Source of the DNA: CAYYGL01 sp964471235
Lineage (GTDB): Bacteria; Calditrichota; Calditrichia; RBG-13-44-9; J075
Reading direction: 5' to 3'
Length of the DNA stretch: 5,973 nucleotides
Assembly: GCA_964471235.1 (NCBI GenBank)
Contig: CAYYGL010000244.1
Location: 1-5,973 of the forward strand
The position numbers and the translations under genes were made by a program. The notes beneath the pieces are model-generated. The model worked only from the letters and a program-made list of their open reading frames with translations, searched no databases and was not told where the DNA came from. Below are positions 5,466-5,973 of this stretch, piece after piece (the first letter of the stretch is position 1; every line of letters begins with the position of its first letter).

Positions 5466-5488
5466 CAATAATCAACAATCAGCAATAA
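5456..5488 (+). CDS. Possible 10-codon leader ORF before pheT
   Basis: ATG 5456 has GGAG (5445-5448) 7 nt upstream and encodes MLLSIINNQQ before TAA at 5486-5488, ending 16 nt before the pheT ATG. It has no Phe codon, so it is not a phenylalanine attenuation peptide. pheT itself lacks a ribosome-binding site, so ribosomes reinitiating from this ORF could be how pheT is translated. That is inference; so short an ORF can arise by chance. Confidence 0.2.
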   Translation: MLLSIINNQQ

Positions 5489-5504
5489 TAAATCATCAAT
5501 TACC

Positions 5505-5973
5505 ATGAAAATATCCTACAATTGGTTAACAGAATTTGTTGAATTTGACCTTTCCGCAGCGGAGCTTGCCGAGGGGCTGACCTTGCAGGGATTTGAAGTA
5601 GAAGGGGTGCAGGAAAAACGCCTTGACTATCCCAACGTGGTTGTCGGTCGGGTGTTAAAAACCGGCAAACACCCGGATGCCGACAAATTGTCTTTATGCG
5701 AAGTGGATGTGGGAGAAGGCACACCGCTCCACATCATTTGCGGTGCGCCCAATGTGGCAGACGGGCAGATTGTACCGGTAGCAAAGGTAGGCGCCGAGTT
5801 GCCCAACGGTTTGAAAATCCGCAAGGCAAAAATCAGAGGGGTGTACTCGGAAGGAATGATTTGCTCGGAAGCGGAATTGGGTATGGCAGAGCAGTCCGAC
5901 GGCATCTGGGTTTTGCCGGACAACCTTCCGGTGGGCGCTCCCCTGGCGGAAGCATTGGAATTTGAGACCGACT
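5505..5973 (+). CDS. pheT: Phenylalanyl-tRNA synthetase beta subunit, 5' part only
   Basis: The first 156 codons are present; the usual PheT is near 800 residues, so most of it lies beyond the window. It begins MKISYNWLTEFV, the standard bacterial PheT start. The EMAP-like OB-fold tRNA-binding domain covers about 40-150, with GKHPDADKLSLCEVD (54-68), CGAPNV, KVGAELPNGLKI, KIRGVYSEGMICSE and a GIWVLP segment. PheT forms the alpha2beta2 enzyme with PheS and carries the B3/B4 editing domain, which is not visible here. The ATG at 5505 matches the family start, but no Shine-Dalgarno sequence lies in the 40 G-poor bases before it. The frame is open to the edge with no break. Confidence 0.96.
   Translation, partial: MKISYNWLTEFVEFDLSAAELAEGLTLQGFEVEGVQEKRLDYPNVVVGRVLKTGKHPDADKLSLCEVDVGEGTPLHIICGAPNVADGQIVPVAKVGAELPNGLKIRKAKIRGVYSEGMICSEAELGMAEQSDGIWVLPDNLPVGAPLAEALEFETD

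Larger units (their letters stand above)
5227..5504 (+). other. Long pheS-pheT gap with RNA structure
   Basis: These 278 nt contain no recognisable gene; the longest open stretch in the pheS frame (5239-5376) has only a GTG start at 5284 and no familiar sequence. A hairpin at 5251-5281 pairs CGCA with TGCG and TCCTT with AAGGA past a two-base bulge, and is not followed by a T-run. Smaller complements include TGCC/GGCA near 5309-5336. The last 40 nt before pheT are almost free of G and carry repeated CAATMA-like words, which should stay unpaired. pheS and pheT are usually adjacent with little or no gap, so this insert is unusual. Confidence 0.5.

Overview
This window holds a bacterial translation gene cluster, all on the + strand, in the order tRNA-Val, thrS, infC, rpmI, rplT, pheS, pheT (partial). 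This is the classic thrS-infC-rpmI-rplT-pheST arrangement known from Escherichia coli and many other bacteria. GC content looks intermediate. The wording of the IF3 and PheRS proteins, and a small coiled-coil protein upstream, suggest to me a lineage near the FCB group (Calditrichota, KSB1 or Ignavibacteria-like). That placement rests on recall and is weak; no marker in the window fixes the phylum.

Layout: 1-99 holds the end of an unknown upstream unit or a very short ORF. 109-420 encodes a small charged coiled-coil protein with an odd hydrophobic tail. 447-520 is a complete tRNA-Val(GAC) without an encoded CCA, followed by an 11-bp hairpin. 556-736 is the thrS leader, with a stem-loop whose apex echoes the anticodon arm of that tRNA. 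thrS (737-2665) encodes full-length ThrRS. infC starts at 2826 with a non-canonical ATC codon. rpmI (3454-3648) and rplT (3762-4109) follow, each behind a leader of about 112 nt, and the two leaders share motifs. A U-tract hairpin (4132-4165) separates rplT from pheS. pheS begins at ATG 4246. An unusually long 278-nt gap then precedes pheT, which starts at 5505 and runs off the end of the window.

The genes work together in protein synthesis. ThrRS and PheRS (alpha2beta2, from pheS and pheT) charge tRNAs, IF3 controls start-codon and initiator-tRNA selection, and L35 and L20 are parts of the large ribosomal subunit. In this neighbourhood in other bacteria, expression is set mainly at the mRNA level: IF3 controls itself through its start codon, L20 represses its own mRNA, ThrRS binds its own leader, and pheST is attenuated. 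Several leader features here fit that theme.

I see no mobile element, CRISPR array, defence system or novel enzyme. The novelty is limited to non-coding control elements: the ATC start of infC, the structured thrS leader, the paired rpmI/rplT leaders, and the pheS-pheT gap with competing helices.
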